DNA from: Marinobacter sp. C7
Lineage (GTDB): Bacteria; Pseudomonadota; Gammaproteobacteria; Pseudomonadales; Oleiphilaceae
DNA: 64,000 bases
NCBI RefSeq assembly: GCF_022343555.1
Contig: NZ_JAKQZH010000003.1
Span: forward strand, 248,001 to 312,000
Reading direction: 5' to 3'
The notes beneath the pieces were generated by a model, which saw nothing but the letters and a program-made list of their open reading frames with translations, searched no databases and was not told the DNA's origin. A program made the translations under genes and the position numbers. Below are positions 16,676 through 25,987 of this stretch, piece after piece (positions within the stretch are counted from its first letter, which is position 1; each line of letters begins with the position of its first letter).

Positions 16676-18256
16676 TTACTGGACCGAGACGTTGGAATTA
16701 TTTGAATTGGCTCTGGAGAATGCGGTTCCCGTCGGAGGCCGGTAATGCAGCGAATACAGCACCCGGTCCAGCACGGATTGACCATTCCAGGCCGGGTCGT
16801 TGTTCACGATCCCTACGACCGCCCAGGTGGTATTGTTCTCGTCCCGCGTGAAGCCGGCGATGGAACGAACGTTCTCGAGATAGCCGGTTTTGATACGGCC
16901 TTCGCCCTGCATGCCTTCCTTCCTGAGCCGACGGGCCATGGTCCCGTCCATGGCGATTATCGGCATGGAGGCCATGAGGTCGGAGGCGAACGGGCTGTTC
17001 CAGGCGTGCTGGAGGATCTGTACACCCTGGCGAGCGGAAATTCGGCCGTGGCGGGTCAGGCCGGCTCCGTTGTCGATCACCATGCCGGCAGTGTTGATGC
17101 CCTTGTCCTCCAGCCAGTCGTAGATCACCCGGATACCGGCAACGCGATCGTCCTGTTCATCCTCTTTCCGGTTTTCGGCACCGATCGCGAGCAGCATCTG
17201 GCGGGCCATGACGTTACTGCTCCACTTGTTGATGTCCCGAACCATGGTAACCAGGTCCGGTGATGTGGTCCTCATTACCAGCCGGGCGTCGTCGGGCGTC
17301 TTACCGGTCATGCTGGCGCCACCGAGGGTGACGCCGGTTTCCTCGAGTACCGAACGGATCAGGGAAGCGGTGTACTGCTCATGGGGCAGCAGGGACATGT
17401 AAGTGGTGGTGCGACATCCCTGCGGCAGTTCGCCGGACACCCGGACCGTCACCTGCATGTTGTCATCGAATACCGGCTCCCAGTCGAAGCTGCGGCGGCT
17501 CGGGCAGGGGCCCTCGGGCACGGCCGTGACCCGGTTGTCGATTCGGACTTCGGCAAGGTTCGGGGTCGTCCAGGCCTGGGTGCCCCGTTCGTCGGCCCGT
17601 ACCTGGAAGTGCAACAGGTTCAGGTTGGTCAGGTAGGCGGAGGGTTCCACGAGGAAAGGCCTGTACGGATTGTCCCCGTTGTCCTCGAAGCTCGGAAAGC
17701 CTTCATCCACCCGGAAATAGCTGCCATCCAGAACCAGGTGACCATCGATGTTGGTCACCCCCATCTGCCGCAGCTCGCGCAGGGTCGACCACAGGCGCTC
17801 AAGCGTCAGTTTCGGGTCACCCTCGAACCGGACATAGAGGTTGCCCTTGAGGGTGTCGCCGACCATCTGTCCATCCGTCAGGAAATCGGTACGCCAGTGA
17901 TGGGTGGGGCCGAGGATTTCCAGGGCAGCGTACGTGGTGACCAGTTTCATGATGGAACCGGGGCTCATCAGTTCGTCAGCGTTCACATACTGCTCGATAC
18001 CCGGACCGTTCAGGGGAACGGCCGCAACACCCAGGCCCTCCTCATTATTGAGGGCTTTCAGCGCGTAATCACGGACCTCTGTGCTCCAGAGGCGGGTGGG
18101 GGAGTCTTCGCTGGCAGGTGGAGCGGCCACCGACACCGAAGCACCAACGGCCATGACCGCGGCAGTTCCCGCGGCCAGCATGAATCGACGGCCGGACTTC
18201 CTGAGCCCCGCCTGGCTGGCGTTGCGTCGCATGACCCTGTTCCTCATGATTTCCAT
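16676..18256 (-). CDS. dacB: D-alanyl-D-alanine carboxypeptidase/endopeptidase, PBP4 type
   Basis: A 526-residue class C penicillin-binding protein (peptidase S13) acting on peptidoglycan stem peptides in the periplasm. The three active-site motifs are intact: S101-I-M-K104 (SxxK), S347-S348-N349 (SxN) and K457-T-G (KTG). An unusually long basic N-terminus precedes the hydrophobic signal (FMLAAGTAAVMAVGASVSVA), with cleavage near residue 45. The inserted domain between SxxK and SxN is present. The start could also be at the second Met (18247). Stands alone. Confidence 0.88.
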   Translation of the reverse strand: MEIMRNRVMRRNASQAGLRKSGRRFMLAAGTAAVMAVGASVSVAAPPASEDSPTRLWSTEVRDYALKALNNEEGLGVAAVPLNGPGIEQYVNADELMSPGSIMKLVTTYAALEILGPTHHWRTDFLTDGQMVGDTLKGNLYVRFEGDPKLTLERLWSTLRELRQMGVTNIDGHLVLDGSYFRVDEGFPSFEDNGDNPYRPFLVEPSAYLTNLNLLHFQVRADERGTQAWTTPNLAEVRIDNRVTAVPEGPCPSRRSFDWEPVFDDNMQVTVRVSGELPQGCRTTTYMSLLPHEQYTASLIRSVLEETGVTLGGASMTGKTPDDARLVMRTTSPDLVTMVRDINKWSSNVMARQMLLAIGAENRKEDEQDDRVAGIRVIYDWLEDKGINTAGMVIDNGAGLTRHGRISARQGVQILQHAWNSPFASDLMASMPIIAMDGTMARRLRKEGMQGEGRIKTGYLENVRSIAGFTRDENNTTWAVVGIVNNDPAWNGQSVLDRVLYSLHYRPPTGTAFSRANSNNSNVSVQ

Positions 18257-18541
18257 CCGTTGAGTTCTTATAAAATGAACAATAGCCGATCCTGGCCGGT
18301 TGTACTATGCAGAAAGCCTCTACATGACGTTAAAAACTGCCAGTAGATGCGTTGTTTATATTGAAATTTTGTGACGTTACGTAAGTGCCCCTTTGTAATC
18401 AGTGGGTTAGGTGTACAAAAATTAATCTTACTGCTGTCAATGACTTTGTGTGCGATTTTTACCGTTGGTTTCGCGGCATTTCAGTCATGGAGTTTTCTGT
18501 CATATTCGTGTTCCCTACACTCGGACACCCATGAATATTGA

Positions 18542-19336
18542 ATGCACCCGAAACAGAGAAAAAACATGCTCAGAGCGGTCAGGCACAACGTAAACGTACT
18601 CGAATCGGTAGCGACCTCATCCTTCACGGCCTGGCGGGGGTGCCTGGTGGTGAAGCCGGTGGAACAGCCGGAAAAGCCAATTATCCTGTACGACATGGAA
18701 GGTTGCCCCTATTGCCGCCGGGTGCGCGAGGCCCTGACGGCCCTGCATCTGGATGCCGAGATCCGTCCATGCCCCAAGGGCGGTCGTATTTTCCGGCCTG
18801 AAGCGGAAGCAGTGGGCGGCAAACAGCTGTTCCCCCTGCTGGTGGACGAGAATACCGGCCAGGTGATGTACGAATCCGAAGAGATTGTCGAATATCTGTT
18901 CCGGCAGTATGCCGGCCGCCCGGTGCCCGGCTATTACCGAGCCAAAGTCTGGCAGCCGGTGTTTGGTTCATTGGGCTCGGTTGCCAGTGAAATGCGGGGG
19001 CTTCGGGCAACCCCGGCGAGACGCCCCGAACAGGGTTTGCACCTGTGGAGCTTCGAGGGGAGTCCGTTCTCCCGGCTGGTGCGGGAAAAACTCTGCGAGC
19101 TGGAAATCCCGTACACCCTCCATAATCTGGGGAAGGAGCACTGGACTGAAGTCGGGCCGGCGAAGCAGCGGATCAAACCCGGCGAATACCGGCCCTTGCC
19201 GGGAGGCAAGCGGGATGCCTTTTTCCAGCAGCACGGCCGGGTCCAGGTTCCGTACCTGGAAGACCCCAACACCGGGGCGTCCATGTTTGAATCCGCACGT
19301 ATATTGAAGTATCTGGAGGAACAATACGGCGGCTGA
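18542..19336 (+). CDS. Tandem glutathione S-transferase N-domain (glutaredoxin-like) protein
   Basis: A 264-residue protein with two thioredoxin-fold GST-N/glutaredoxin-like halves. The first (about 45-125) carries CPYC in YDMEGCPYCRRVREAL and the cis-Pro region QLFPLLVDENTG; the second (about 165-260) has SPFSRLVREKLCELE, where Ser replaces the reactive Cys, and VQVPYLEDPNTG. No GST C-terminal helical domain follows. It may be a thiol-disulfide or glutathione-linked factor, possibly membrane-associated through its N-terminus. Start uncertain: ATG 18542 or 18566. Confidence 0.75.
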   Translation: MHPKQRKNMLRAVRHNVNVLESVATSSFTAWRGCLVVKPVEQPEKPIILYDMEGCPYCRRVREALTALHLDAEIRPCPKGGRIFRPEAEAVGGKQLFPLLVDENTGQVMYESEEIVEYLFRQYAGRPVPGYYRAKVWQPVFGSLGSVASEMRGLRATPARRPEQGLHLWSFEGSPFSRLVREKLCELEIPYTLHNLGKEHWTEVGPAKQRIKPGEYRPLPGGKRDAFFQQHGRVQVPYLEDPNTGASMFESARILKYLEEQYGG

Positions 19337-19374
19337 TGCTGTCACTAAAGGCGGATTCCTGAGGGAGGGCCATT

Positions 19375-20307
19375 ATGCTTGAGCTTTCGCGGCGACGATT
19401 CCTCATCGGAGCTGGTCTCGGCGGCCTGGCTATGGCTTCTCCCCGCCTCTTTGCCGCTGACACCGCATCAGGTCCGGAGGCCTTCCTGACCCGTCCGATC
19501 CCGTCCACCGGGGAGCCTGTCCCTGCCATCGGCATGGGTACCTGGATTACTTTCAACGTCGGTGCCGACCAGTACCTGATCGATCAGCGTACCCGGGTGC
19601 TTGAAGCCTTCCTGGAACGTAACGGGACTGTGATCGACTGTTCCCCGATGTATGGCAGCTCCGCCGACGTCATAGGCGCCGGGCTGGACAGGCTGGGTGC
19701 CCATGACCGTATTTTTGCCGCGACCAAGATCTGGACCAGTGACGGCTCCGAAACCCGCGAACAGGCAGCGACATCCGAGCGGCGATGGGGCATCGATCGT
19801 TTTGATCTGCTGCAGGTCCACAACCTGCTCGCCTGGCAGGAACATCTGGCAACCCTGAGGGAAATGAAGTCCGAAGGCAGGGTTCGCTATGTCGGCATTA
19901 CCACATCCCACGGCCGGCGGCATCGTGAGCTGGCGCGCATTATGGAAACGGAACCTCTGGATTTCGTTCAACTGACCTACAACGTGCTGGACCGGGAGGC
20001 GGAGGAGCGACTGCTGCCACTGGCCCGGGAGCGGGGCATTGCGGTGATCGTCAATCGTCCGTTCCAGGGCGGTTCCCTGTTCCGTCGGTTCCAGTCCGAG
20101 CCGCTGCCGCCCTGGGCAGGTGAAGCAGGAGTGGGCAACTGGGCGGAGTTTTTCCTCAAGTTCATCCTTTCCCATCCGGCGGTCACCTGCGCCATTCCGG
20201 CCACGACCCGCGTGGAGCACATGCAGGAGAACATGGGGGCAATGTACGGGCGGCTTCCTGACACCGGTCAGCGCCGGATGATGGCAGAGTATGTGAGGAA
20301 GCTGTGA
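19375..20307 (+). CDS. Tat-exported aldo/keto reductase
   Basis: A 310-residue aldo/keto reductase with a twin-arginine signal (SRRRFLIGAGLGG, then LAMASPRLFAAD), so probably folded in the cytoplasm and exported. The tetrad region is visible: Asp/Tyr in IDCSPMYGSSADV, Lys in AATKIWT and His in LLQVHNL. The late AKR helix AIPATTRVEHMQENM is present. The stop overlaps the start of the next gene (GTGA), so the two form a coupled pair. Confidence 0.85.
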   Translation: MLELSRRRFLIGAGLGGLAMASPRLFAADTASGPEAFLTRPIPSTGEPVPAIGMGTWITFNVGADQYLIDQRTRVLEAFLERNGTVIDCSPMYGSSADVIGAGLDRLGAHDRIFAATKIWTSDGSETREQAATSERRWGIDRFDLLQVHNLLAWQEHLATLREMKSEGRVRYVGITTSHGRRHRELARIMETEPLDFVQLTYNVLDREAEERLLPLARERGIAVIVNRPFQGGSLFRRFQSEPLPPWAGEAGVGNWAEFFLKFILSHPAVTCAIPATTRVEHMQENMGAMYGRLPDTGQRRMMAEYVRKL

Positions 20308-21026
20308 GCGGGGCAGTCTGGCTGAGTTATTCCCTGCAGGATCTGGTCATGTTCGGGCCGGAGGTGTTTCTTCGGCTGTTTGTCCGGATCAATCAGGCGC
20401 TTTGGCCCTGGTTATTGCTATGGCCGGCCGCAGCCCTGCTTCTCCCGTGGCTTGGCCGCCAGAACAGCGAATGGCCCCGGCGGCTGGCCATGGCCCTGGC
20501 GGGCCTTGCCTGGATCGGGTGCGGATACCTGTTCCTGGTTCGCTATTACGGGCCGATCAACTGGCCCGCCACCGGGTTCGGGTGGGTGTTTGTCGTGCAG
20601 GGGCTATTCCTGCTGATGCTCAAAGGGAAGGCGCTTCCCGCTCCGCTGGCCTGGCCAACCGTGGTGGCCTGGTGGCTGGTGGTTCTCGTGTTGCCCTGGT
20701 TCGCTGTGCTCCAGGCTGGAGAAATGCGGGCATTGGCGCTGTTCGGGGTGGCCCCGGGCATCACCGTTGCCGCGTCTGTTCTCCTGTTCGCCGGCCAGCC
20801 TGCACCGTTGCGCTGGTTACTGCTGTTACTGCCACTGGCGTGGAGCCTGTTCAGCGCCGCCACCTACTGGGCCCTCGGAACCTTCTGGCTGCTGGCCTAT
20901 CCGGGTGCGGCACTCGTGCTTTCGGTGTTGGCCCTGCGGACTAATCCCAGGCCGGCGCGAATCCCGGATTTGCGATCCGCTCGCCCCGGTCGAGGGCATC
21001 GATCGAGCGGATCTCCTCCGGGGTAA
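20304..21026 (+). CDS. DUF6064-like multi-pass membrane protein
   Basis: A 240-residue integral membrane protein with about six to seven hydrophobic helices and few charged residues, matching proteins annotated DUF6064. Its function is unknown. The GTG start overlaps the stop of the Tat aldo/keto reductase. The last roughly 28 residues are Arg/Pro/Gly-rich, unlike the rest, and are encoded opposite the C-terminus of the convergent gene at 20941-21750, so the tail is probably a product of stop-codon loss. Confidence 0.65.
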   Translation: MSGAVWLSYSLQDLVMFGPEVFLRLFVRINQALWPWLLLWPAAALLLPWLGRQNSEWPRRLAMALAGLAWIGCGYLFLVRYYGPINWPATGFGWVFVVQGLFLLMLKGKALPAPLAWPTVVAWWLVVLVLPWFAVLQAGEMRALALFGVAPGITVAASVLLFAGQPAPLRWLLLLLPLAWSLFSAATYWALGTFWLLAYPGAALVLSVLALRTNPRPARIPDLRSARPGRGHRSSGSPPG

Positions 21027-21750
21027 GCTCAATGTTCAGGGCATCCAGGTTGGCCTTCTGGTGGGATGGCCGGGTAGAGGAGGGAATAGGCACCACGCCC
21101 CGTGAGGCCACCCAGGCAATCGCAATCTGCGCCGGGGTAACGTTCCGTTCACTGGCAATGCGCTGCAAGGTTTCGTCCTCCATGACCTTGCCCACCGCCA
21201 GGGGCATGTAGCCGGTCACCGTAATGCCGAGTTCTTGTGCGTGCTCCACCACTTTCCGGTTGGCCAGGAACGGATGGACTTCCACCTGGTTGGTGAGTAT
21301 CGGGCTATCGCCGAGAATCTCCTTCGCCCGGTCCATCTGGGCGCAGGTAAAGTTGGAAATCCCGATATGCTCGGTCAGGCCTTCGCGCTGGGCATCCCGG
21401 AGCGCGCCCAGGTATTCTTCCATCGGCACTTCGTCGTCGGGGGAGGGCCAGTGGATCAGGGTCAGATCCACATGATCCGTTTTCAGCCGGGCCAGGCTGT
21501 CGTGCAGGCTGTTGATCAGGTCGCTGGCATGCAGCTTGTCGTGCCAAATCTTGGTGGTCAGGAAGATGTCTCGGCGGGGAATCCCGCTCGAGGTGATGCC
21601 GTCCCCCACTTCCGCCTCGTTTTCGTACATCTGTGCGGTGTCGATGTGGCGGTAGCCCAGCGACAGGGCGCTCTTTACTGCCTCCCGGGCATCATTGCCC
21701 TTGAGGCGGAAGGTGCCCATACCGATCTTCGGAAGGGTGGTAAACGACAT
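20941..21750 (-). CDS. Aldo/keto reductase (2,5-diketo-gluconate reductase type)
   Basis: A 269-residue cytoplasmic NADPH-dependent aldo/keto reductase. The tetrad Asp and Tyr lie in YRHIDTAQMYENE, Lys in LTTKIWHDK and His in TLIHWPS. The end PIPSSTRPSHQKANL is the NADPH-binding segment. The sequence resembles DkgB/YafB-type methylglyoxal and diketogluconate reductases; the physiological substrate is uncertain. Its 3' end overlaps the convergent membrane-protein gene by 86 bp. Confidence 0.87.
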   Translation of the reverse strand: MSFTTLPKIGMGTFRLKGNDAREAVKSALSLGYRHIDTAQMYENEAEVGDGITSSGIPRRDIFLTTKIWHDKLHASDLINSLHDSLARLKTDHVDLTLIHWPSPDDEVPMEEYLGALRDAQREGLTEHIGISNFTCAQMDRAKEILGDSPILTNQVEVHPFLANRKVVEHAQELGITVTGYMPLAVGKVMEDETLQRIASERNVTPAQIAIAWVASRGVVPIPSSTRPSHQKANLDALNIELTPEEIRSIDALDRGERIANPGFAPAWD

Positions 21751-21875
21751 GGTGTTTGTCCTCCTGTTCCAGTTCTGTACTAAATCAGATGATGTCGCCA
21801 GGGTGGTTCTTCAAGTGGCTCGCCGGTATCATCCCGCCAGAAACAGCAACCAGCTCCGAAGCGCGAGATTTATCC

Positions 21876-22289
21876 ATGTATACCGGCCACTGTCTGTGCG
21901 GCGATATCAGCTTTGAATACGACGGACCGCTTGGTCCGATTTCCCTGTGCCATTGCAGTCAGTGTCGACGGAGCCATGGCAGTGCATTTTCTGCCAGCGC
22001 TCCGGTCCAGGCGGTCCGCTTCCGTTTCCTGTCCGGAGAGCAGCGGGTGACTGAATTCGAGTCCAGTCCCGGAAAATATCGCGCCTTCTGCAGTCGTTGC
22101 GGCAGCCAGCTCTACAGTCGGGTGGACGCCATCCCGGGCATCCTCAGGCTGCGGGTCGGCGTCATCAACGAACCCCTGGACAAGGGGCCGGCCCAGCACG
22201 TATACGTCGGCTCCAAATCGGACTGGTTCGGGATTACCGACGACATCCCCCAGTACGAGAAAACCGACAGGACCAACGATCCCCATTGA
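21876..22289 (+). CDS. GFA (CENP-V) family zinc-binding protein
   Basis: A 137-residue GFA-domain protein. The zinc ligands are all visible: C6 and C8 in GHCLCG, C25/C27/C30 in CHCSQCRR, and C72/C75 in FCSRCGS. The family includes glutathione-dependent formaldehyde-activating enzymes, but most members have no proven activity. The ATG at 21876 is selected because the conserved domain starts there, although its ribosome site is weak. The stop is 3 bp from the convergent PQQ-dehydrogenase stop. Confidence 0.82.
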   Translation: MYTGHCLCGDISFEYDGPLGPISLCHCSQCRRSHGSAFSASAPVQAVRFRFLSGEQRVTEFESSPGKYRAFCSRCGSQLYSRVDAIPGILRLRVGVINEPLDKGPAQHVYVGSKSDWFGITDDIPQYEKTDRTNDPH

Positions 22290-22292
22290 GGA

Positions 22293-23414
22293 TCAATTCA
22301 CCGGCACGATCCGGTAAACCTTGCCTTCCGGCGAGTCCGTGAGCAGCCAGAGCACGCCATCCGGACCCATGCGCACGTCCCGGATGCGATCGCCCAGGTC
22401 GGTCAGCAGGTCTTCTTCCTCGGTGACATCGCCGTCACCGATTTCCAGTCGTACCAGTTTGCGCATCTTCAGTGCCCCCACAAACAGGTCACCCTGCCAT
22501 TCCGGGAATCGTTCACCGGTGTAGAACGCCATGCCTGAGGGCGCGATCGAGGGATCCCAGTAGTGCAGGGGCTGGGCCATGCCTTCCTTTTCCGTGTGCA
22601 TGGTGATCGGCAGCCCGGAGTAATCGATGCCATAGGTGATCTCGGGCCAGCCGTAATTGGTGCCCGCCGAGAGAATGTTGATCTCGTCACCACCCCGGGG
22701 GCCGTGTTCGTGGGTCCAGATGTCGCCGGTTTCCGGATGAATGGTCATGCCCTGGATGTTCCGGTTACCGTAGGTGAAAAAGGTGTCCCGCGCCCCCGCC
22801 TGGTCCATGAAGGGGTTATTCGGCACAGGCTTACCGTCAATCGTGATCCGGTGCACACCGCCGGCGTCATCGCCGAGATCCTGGGCCCGGTCCATTTCGC
22901 CCCGGTCACCCACCGCTACGTACAGGTTGCCCTCACGATCAAACTCCATTCGGCCGGCAAAATGGCGGGTTGTATTAGAGCGGGGGAGGGCTTCAAAGAT
23001 GACGTTCACATCTGTCAGCGCCATGCCGTCCAGCCTTGCCCGGGCCACGCGTGTGGTCATGCCCTCCCGGGAGCGGTGGGCATAGCTGAGGAACAGGATC
23101 TGGTTGGACTCATAATCCGGATGTAAAAGCACGTCCAATAAACCGCCCTGGCCGGCAACCACAAGTTCGGGAACACCCGCCAGGGGAGCGGATACCAGTT
23201 TGCCGTCCCGGATCATCCTCAGCCGACCGGCTCGCTCCGTTACAAGCTGGGTTCCGTCCGGAAGAAAGGCCAGGCTCCAGGGGTGCTCCAGTCCCTCGGC
23301 CACAACCTCAAGCTGGAAATCTGCCTCGTCCGATGAAAAGGTCAGCGCTGCCCAGGCGGGCATCGATAGCATGATTAGCCCGCTGGCCAGCGCCAGGTAT
23401 CTGCTGGTGATCAT
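22293..23414 (-). CDS. Periplasmic PQQ-dependent sugar dehydrogenase (soluble GDH/YliI type)
   Basis: A 373-residue beta-propeller. The N-terminal signal peptide ends at PAWA. The start LEVVAEGLEHPWSLAFLPDG, the repeated strand motif and the HEHGPRGGDEINIL stretch are typical of soluble glucose/sorbosone dehydrogenases (Asd/YliI family) that use PQQ and calcium in the periplasm. ATG 23414 is used; a longer in-frame start exists upstream but adds non-signal-like residues. No PQQ biosynthesis genes are visible here. Confidence 0.82.
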   Translation of the reverse strand: MITSRYLALASGLIMLSMPAWAALTFSSDEADFQLEVVAEGLEHPWSLAFLPDGTQLVTERAGRLRMIRDGKLVSAPLAGVPELVVAGQGGLLDVLLHPDYESNQILFLSYAHRSREGMTTRVARARLDGMALTDVNVIFEALPRSNTTRHFAGRMEFDREGNLYVAVGDRGEMDRAQDLGDDAGGVHRITIDGKPVPNNPFMDQAGARDTFFTYGNRNIQGMTIHPETGDIWTHEHGPRGGDEINILSAGTNYGWPEITYGIDYSGLPITMHTEKEGMAQPLHYWDPSIAPSGMAFYTGERFPEWQGDLFVGALKMRKLVRLEIGDGDVTEEEDLLTDLGDRIRDVRMGPDGVLWLLTDSPEGKVYRIVPVN

Positions 23415-23567
23415 GGGAACCTCCGGTCTTCGCAGCTGCTCGGCGAGTCCGTGGCGAGAGCCGCCCACTCAGCATAGCAGCTGACCAGAACTCCCGCCGT
23501 TAACATTGCTATACCGGATATAGGGAAGGTGTTCCGGGTTGGATTATTCAAAATTGGTGTTTTAAAT

Positions 23568-23590
23568 TAGAATGATTCGCATTAAGATAA
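23568..23590. promoter_or_regulatory. Putative Fur box before the siderophore receptor
   Basis: The AT-rich palindromic stretch TAGAATGATTCGCATTAAG lies about 45-65 bp before the TonB receptor start. It resembles the Fur consensus (alternating GATAAT-like hexamers). Assigned by eye only. Confidence 0.5.
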
Positions 23591-23634
23591 TCGTCGAATA
23601 ATTACCAACCCGCAAGAACTCACTCACGGAGAAA

Positions 23635-25815
23635 ATGATGTTCCGACTTCCCGAGCCGGCATTCCGCCGCAAGGCCCTGGTTTCCGCCATGATGTGCGCC
23701 ACCCTTCCCGTCACAGCATTGGCCCAGGAGAATGATCCCGCCACCCTGCAAGTACTCGAGGTATCCGCAGAACGGGGGCAGACCCCCTCGGAATTCACCG
23801 GAAGTTATGTGCCCGAGGCAACCACCACCTCCCTGAAGATGGAACTGTCCCATCGGGAGACGCCTCAGGCGGTCACCGTAGTGACCCGGGAGCAGATGGA
23901 CGACTTTGCCCAGAATGACATCAATGACGTGCTGGAAGGGACCACCGGCGTGACCGTTGAGTCCGTCGAAACGGACCGGACCTACTACACCTCCCGCGGC
24001 TTCGACATCAACAACTTCCAGTATGACGGCGTCGGCCTTCCGGCGGTGTATGACAACGTCCAGGGCGAGTTGGACACCGCGTTCTTTGATCGGGTCGAGG
24101 TGTTGCGGGGCGCCAACGGCCTGATGACCGGCTCCGGCAACCCGGCAGCGACTGTAAACTTCATCCGCAAGCGCCCGACGGCTGACACCAATGCCTCGGT
24201 GGCCGTGACCGCCGGCTCCTGGGACCAGAAGCGGATTGTCGGTGATGTCTCCGGCTCGGTTTCCGAATCCGGCAAGGTTCGTGGCCGGGTGGTGGCGGGC
24301 TACGAAGACAAGGATTCCTACCTCGACCGTTACAGCAACGAGAAACAGATGTTCTACGGCGTGCTGGAAGCGGACCTGACCGACACCACACTGCTTACCG
24401 CCGGCCACGCGATCCAGACCTCCGATACCGACAGCCCGCTGTGGGGCGCGCTGCCACTGTTCTACACCGACGGCACCGCCACCGACTTTGCCCGCTCCAC
24501 CAGCACCGCCTCCGACTGGTCCTACTGGGACAACACCCAGCACAACAGCTTCGTGGAACTGCAGCAGGAGCTGGCCGGAGGCTGGCGGGCGAAGGGCACC
24601 GTGTTCCGTCTGGAGAACGACAGCAGCTCCGAGCTCTTCTACCAGTACGGCACACCGGACCCGGACACCGGTGAGGGCCTGTTCGCCTACCCGAGCCAGT
24701 ACGATCTGAATACCCAGCAGTGGGTGGTGGACGCCTACGCCACCGGCCCGTTCAGCCTGGCCAACCGAACCCATGAGCTGGTGATCGGCGCCAGCTGGTC
24801 CCGCTCCGAGACCGAGGACGAGTCCCGTTATGGCCAGGGCATCGGCACGCCGCTGCCACCCCTGAACGAATGGGACGGTAATTATCCACGCCCGACGTTC
24901 GACAACGGCGTGGCAGGCTCCGATTGGACCGACCGGGAAACCGCCACCTATGCTGCCGCCCGCTGGACCCTGACCGACAGCCTGACCGCCATCACGGGCC
25001 TCCGCCTGACCTGGCTGGAGAGTGAGGGTACCAGCTACGGGAACTCCAAGGAGACCAGCTACGATGCGGTGGAAACACCCTACGCCGGCCTGATCTACGA
25101 CATCAACGAGGACCACTCGGTCTATGCGAGCTATACCGAGATCTTCTCCCCGCAGACCGAGCTGGACATCAATCGCGACCGGCTCGATCCGATCGATGGC
25201 GTCAACTACGAGCTGGGCCTGAAGAGTGAATTCCGTGAAGACCGGATCAACACCACGGTGGCGTTGTTCCAGGTGGAGCAGAAAAACGTCGCCGAGGCCG
25301 CCGGCACCTATGCCGGTACACAGGACGTCTACTACCGCGCTGTGGACGGCCTGGAGAGTCAGGGTATCGAACTGGAGATCGTCGGTGACGTGACCGACCG
25401 TATCCAGCTCTTCGCCGGCTACACCTTCGTGGACATCGAGGACGCCGACGGTAACGAGGCCAAGTCCTTCGTGCCCGAGCACCTGGCGCAGCTGCGCGGT
25501 ACCTGGAAGGTGCCGGGTGTTGAGGGCCTGGAACTGGGCAGTCAGGTCCGCTGGCAGTCCGAGATCAGCCAGGAGCAGGGCGTGGCCACCACCGGTCCGA
25601 ACGCTGGTGCGACCATCGTGACCGAGCAGGATGCCTATGCCGTGCTGGATCTGATGGCCAGTTACGACTTTGCCCGCAACTGGAACGCCACCCTGAACGT
25701 CAATAACGTCACCGACGAGAAGTACATCGAGAGCCTGAAGAAATTCGGCACCTCGGCCCAGGGCTTCTACGGCGAGCCGGCTAACGCCAGCCTGACCGTT
25801 TCCTGGGTCTACTGA
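23635..25815 (+). CDS. TonB-dependent siderophore receptor
   Basis: A 726-residue outer-membrane receptor. The signal peptide ends at TALAQ; a short N-terminal segment with a TonB-box-like LQVLEVSAERG follows. The plug domain (about 60-190) shows ETPQAVTVVTREQMDD, DVLEGTTGVTVE, and RVEVLRGANGLMTGSGNPA. The rest forms a 22-strand barrel ending in SLTVSWVY with a terminal aromatic residue. The sequence resembles FhuE/FpvA-type ferric-hydroxamate receptors. It sits upstream of convergent fhuF-fhuB-fhuD-fhuC genes and follows a Fur-like box, so it is almost certainly iron-repressed. No tonB/exbBD is present in the window. Confidence 0.9.
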   Translation: MMFRLPEPAFRRKALVSAMMCATLPVTALAQENDPATLQVLEVSAERGQTPSEFTGSYVPEATTTSLKMELSHRETPQAVTVVTREQMDDFAQNDINDVLEGTTGVTVESVETDRTYYTSRGFDINNFQYDGVGLPAVYDNVQGELDTAFFDRVEVLRGANGLMTGSGNPAATVNFIRKRPTADTNASVAVTAGSWDQKRIVGDVSGSVSESGKVRGRVVAGYEDKDSYLDRYSNEKQMFYGVLEADLTDTTLLTAGHAIQTSDTDSPLWGALPLFYTDGTATDFARSTSTASDWSYWDNTQHNSFVELQQELAGGWRAKGTVFRLENDSSSELFYQYGTPDPDTGEGLFAYPSQYDLNTQQWVVDAYATGPFSLANRTHELVIGASWSRSETEDESRYGQGIGTPLPPLNEWDGNYPRPTFDNGVAGSDWTDRETATYAAARWTLTDSLTAITGLRLTWLESEGTSYGNSKETSYDAVETPYAGLIYDINEDHSVYASYTEIFSPQTELDINRDRLDPIDGVNYELGLKSEFREDRINTTVALFQVEQKNVAEAAGTYAGTQDVYYRAVDGLESQGIELEIVGDVTDRIQLFAGYTFVDIEDADGNEAKSFVPEHLAQLRGTWKVPGVEGLELGSQVRWQSEISQEQGVATTGPNAGATIVTEQDAYAVLDLMASYDFARNWNATLNVNNVTDEKYIESLKKFGTSAQGFYGEPANASLTVSWVY

Positions 25816-25823
25816 TCCGGAAT

Positions 25824-25850
25824 GAAGGGCGGGGGTTATCCCCGCCCTTC
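25824..25850. terminator. Strong stem-loop after the receptor gene
   Basis: GAAGGGCGGGG pairs with CCCCGCCCTTC around a GTTAT loop, 9 bp after the receptor stop. It lacks a T-run, so it may protect or attenuate the transcript rather than terminate it. Confidence 0.5.
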
Positions 25851-25876
25851 AGTACTCAGCCACAGGAGAAGATGCA

Positions 25877-25987
25877 ATGACACCCGAGCAGGAAATGCTG
25901 GAAGGACTCAAACTGGCCGCCGGGGCCGGCCTCTTTATCGGCCTGGTTGCCATTGGCCTGGCGCTGGGGAATGGTCTGACTGGCTGA
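25877..25987 (+). CDS. 36-residue single-helix membrane peptide
   Basis: A short frame reading MTPEQEMLEGLKLAAGAG and continuing with a glycine-rich hydrophobic helix (about residues 12-32). An AGGAGAAG ribosome site lies 6-8 bp before the ATG. It lies 61 bp after the receptor stop, between the receptor and the FhuF-like gene, and its 3' end overlaps the convergent FhuF-like gene by 53 bp. The strong ribosome site and clean helix argue that it is real; its function is unknown. Confidence 0.5.
   Translation: MTPEQEMLEGLKLAAGAGLFIGLVAIGLALGNGLTG

Noticed and set aside
23620-25482. A 620-codon antisense frame under the TonB receptor
   Set aside because: The sense frame has an unmistakable receptor; the antisense protein is Gly/Val/His-rich with no domain.
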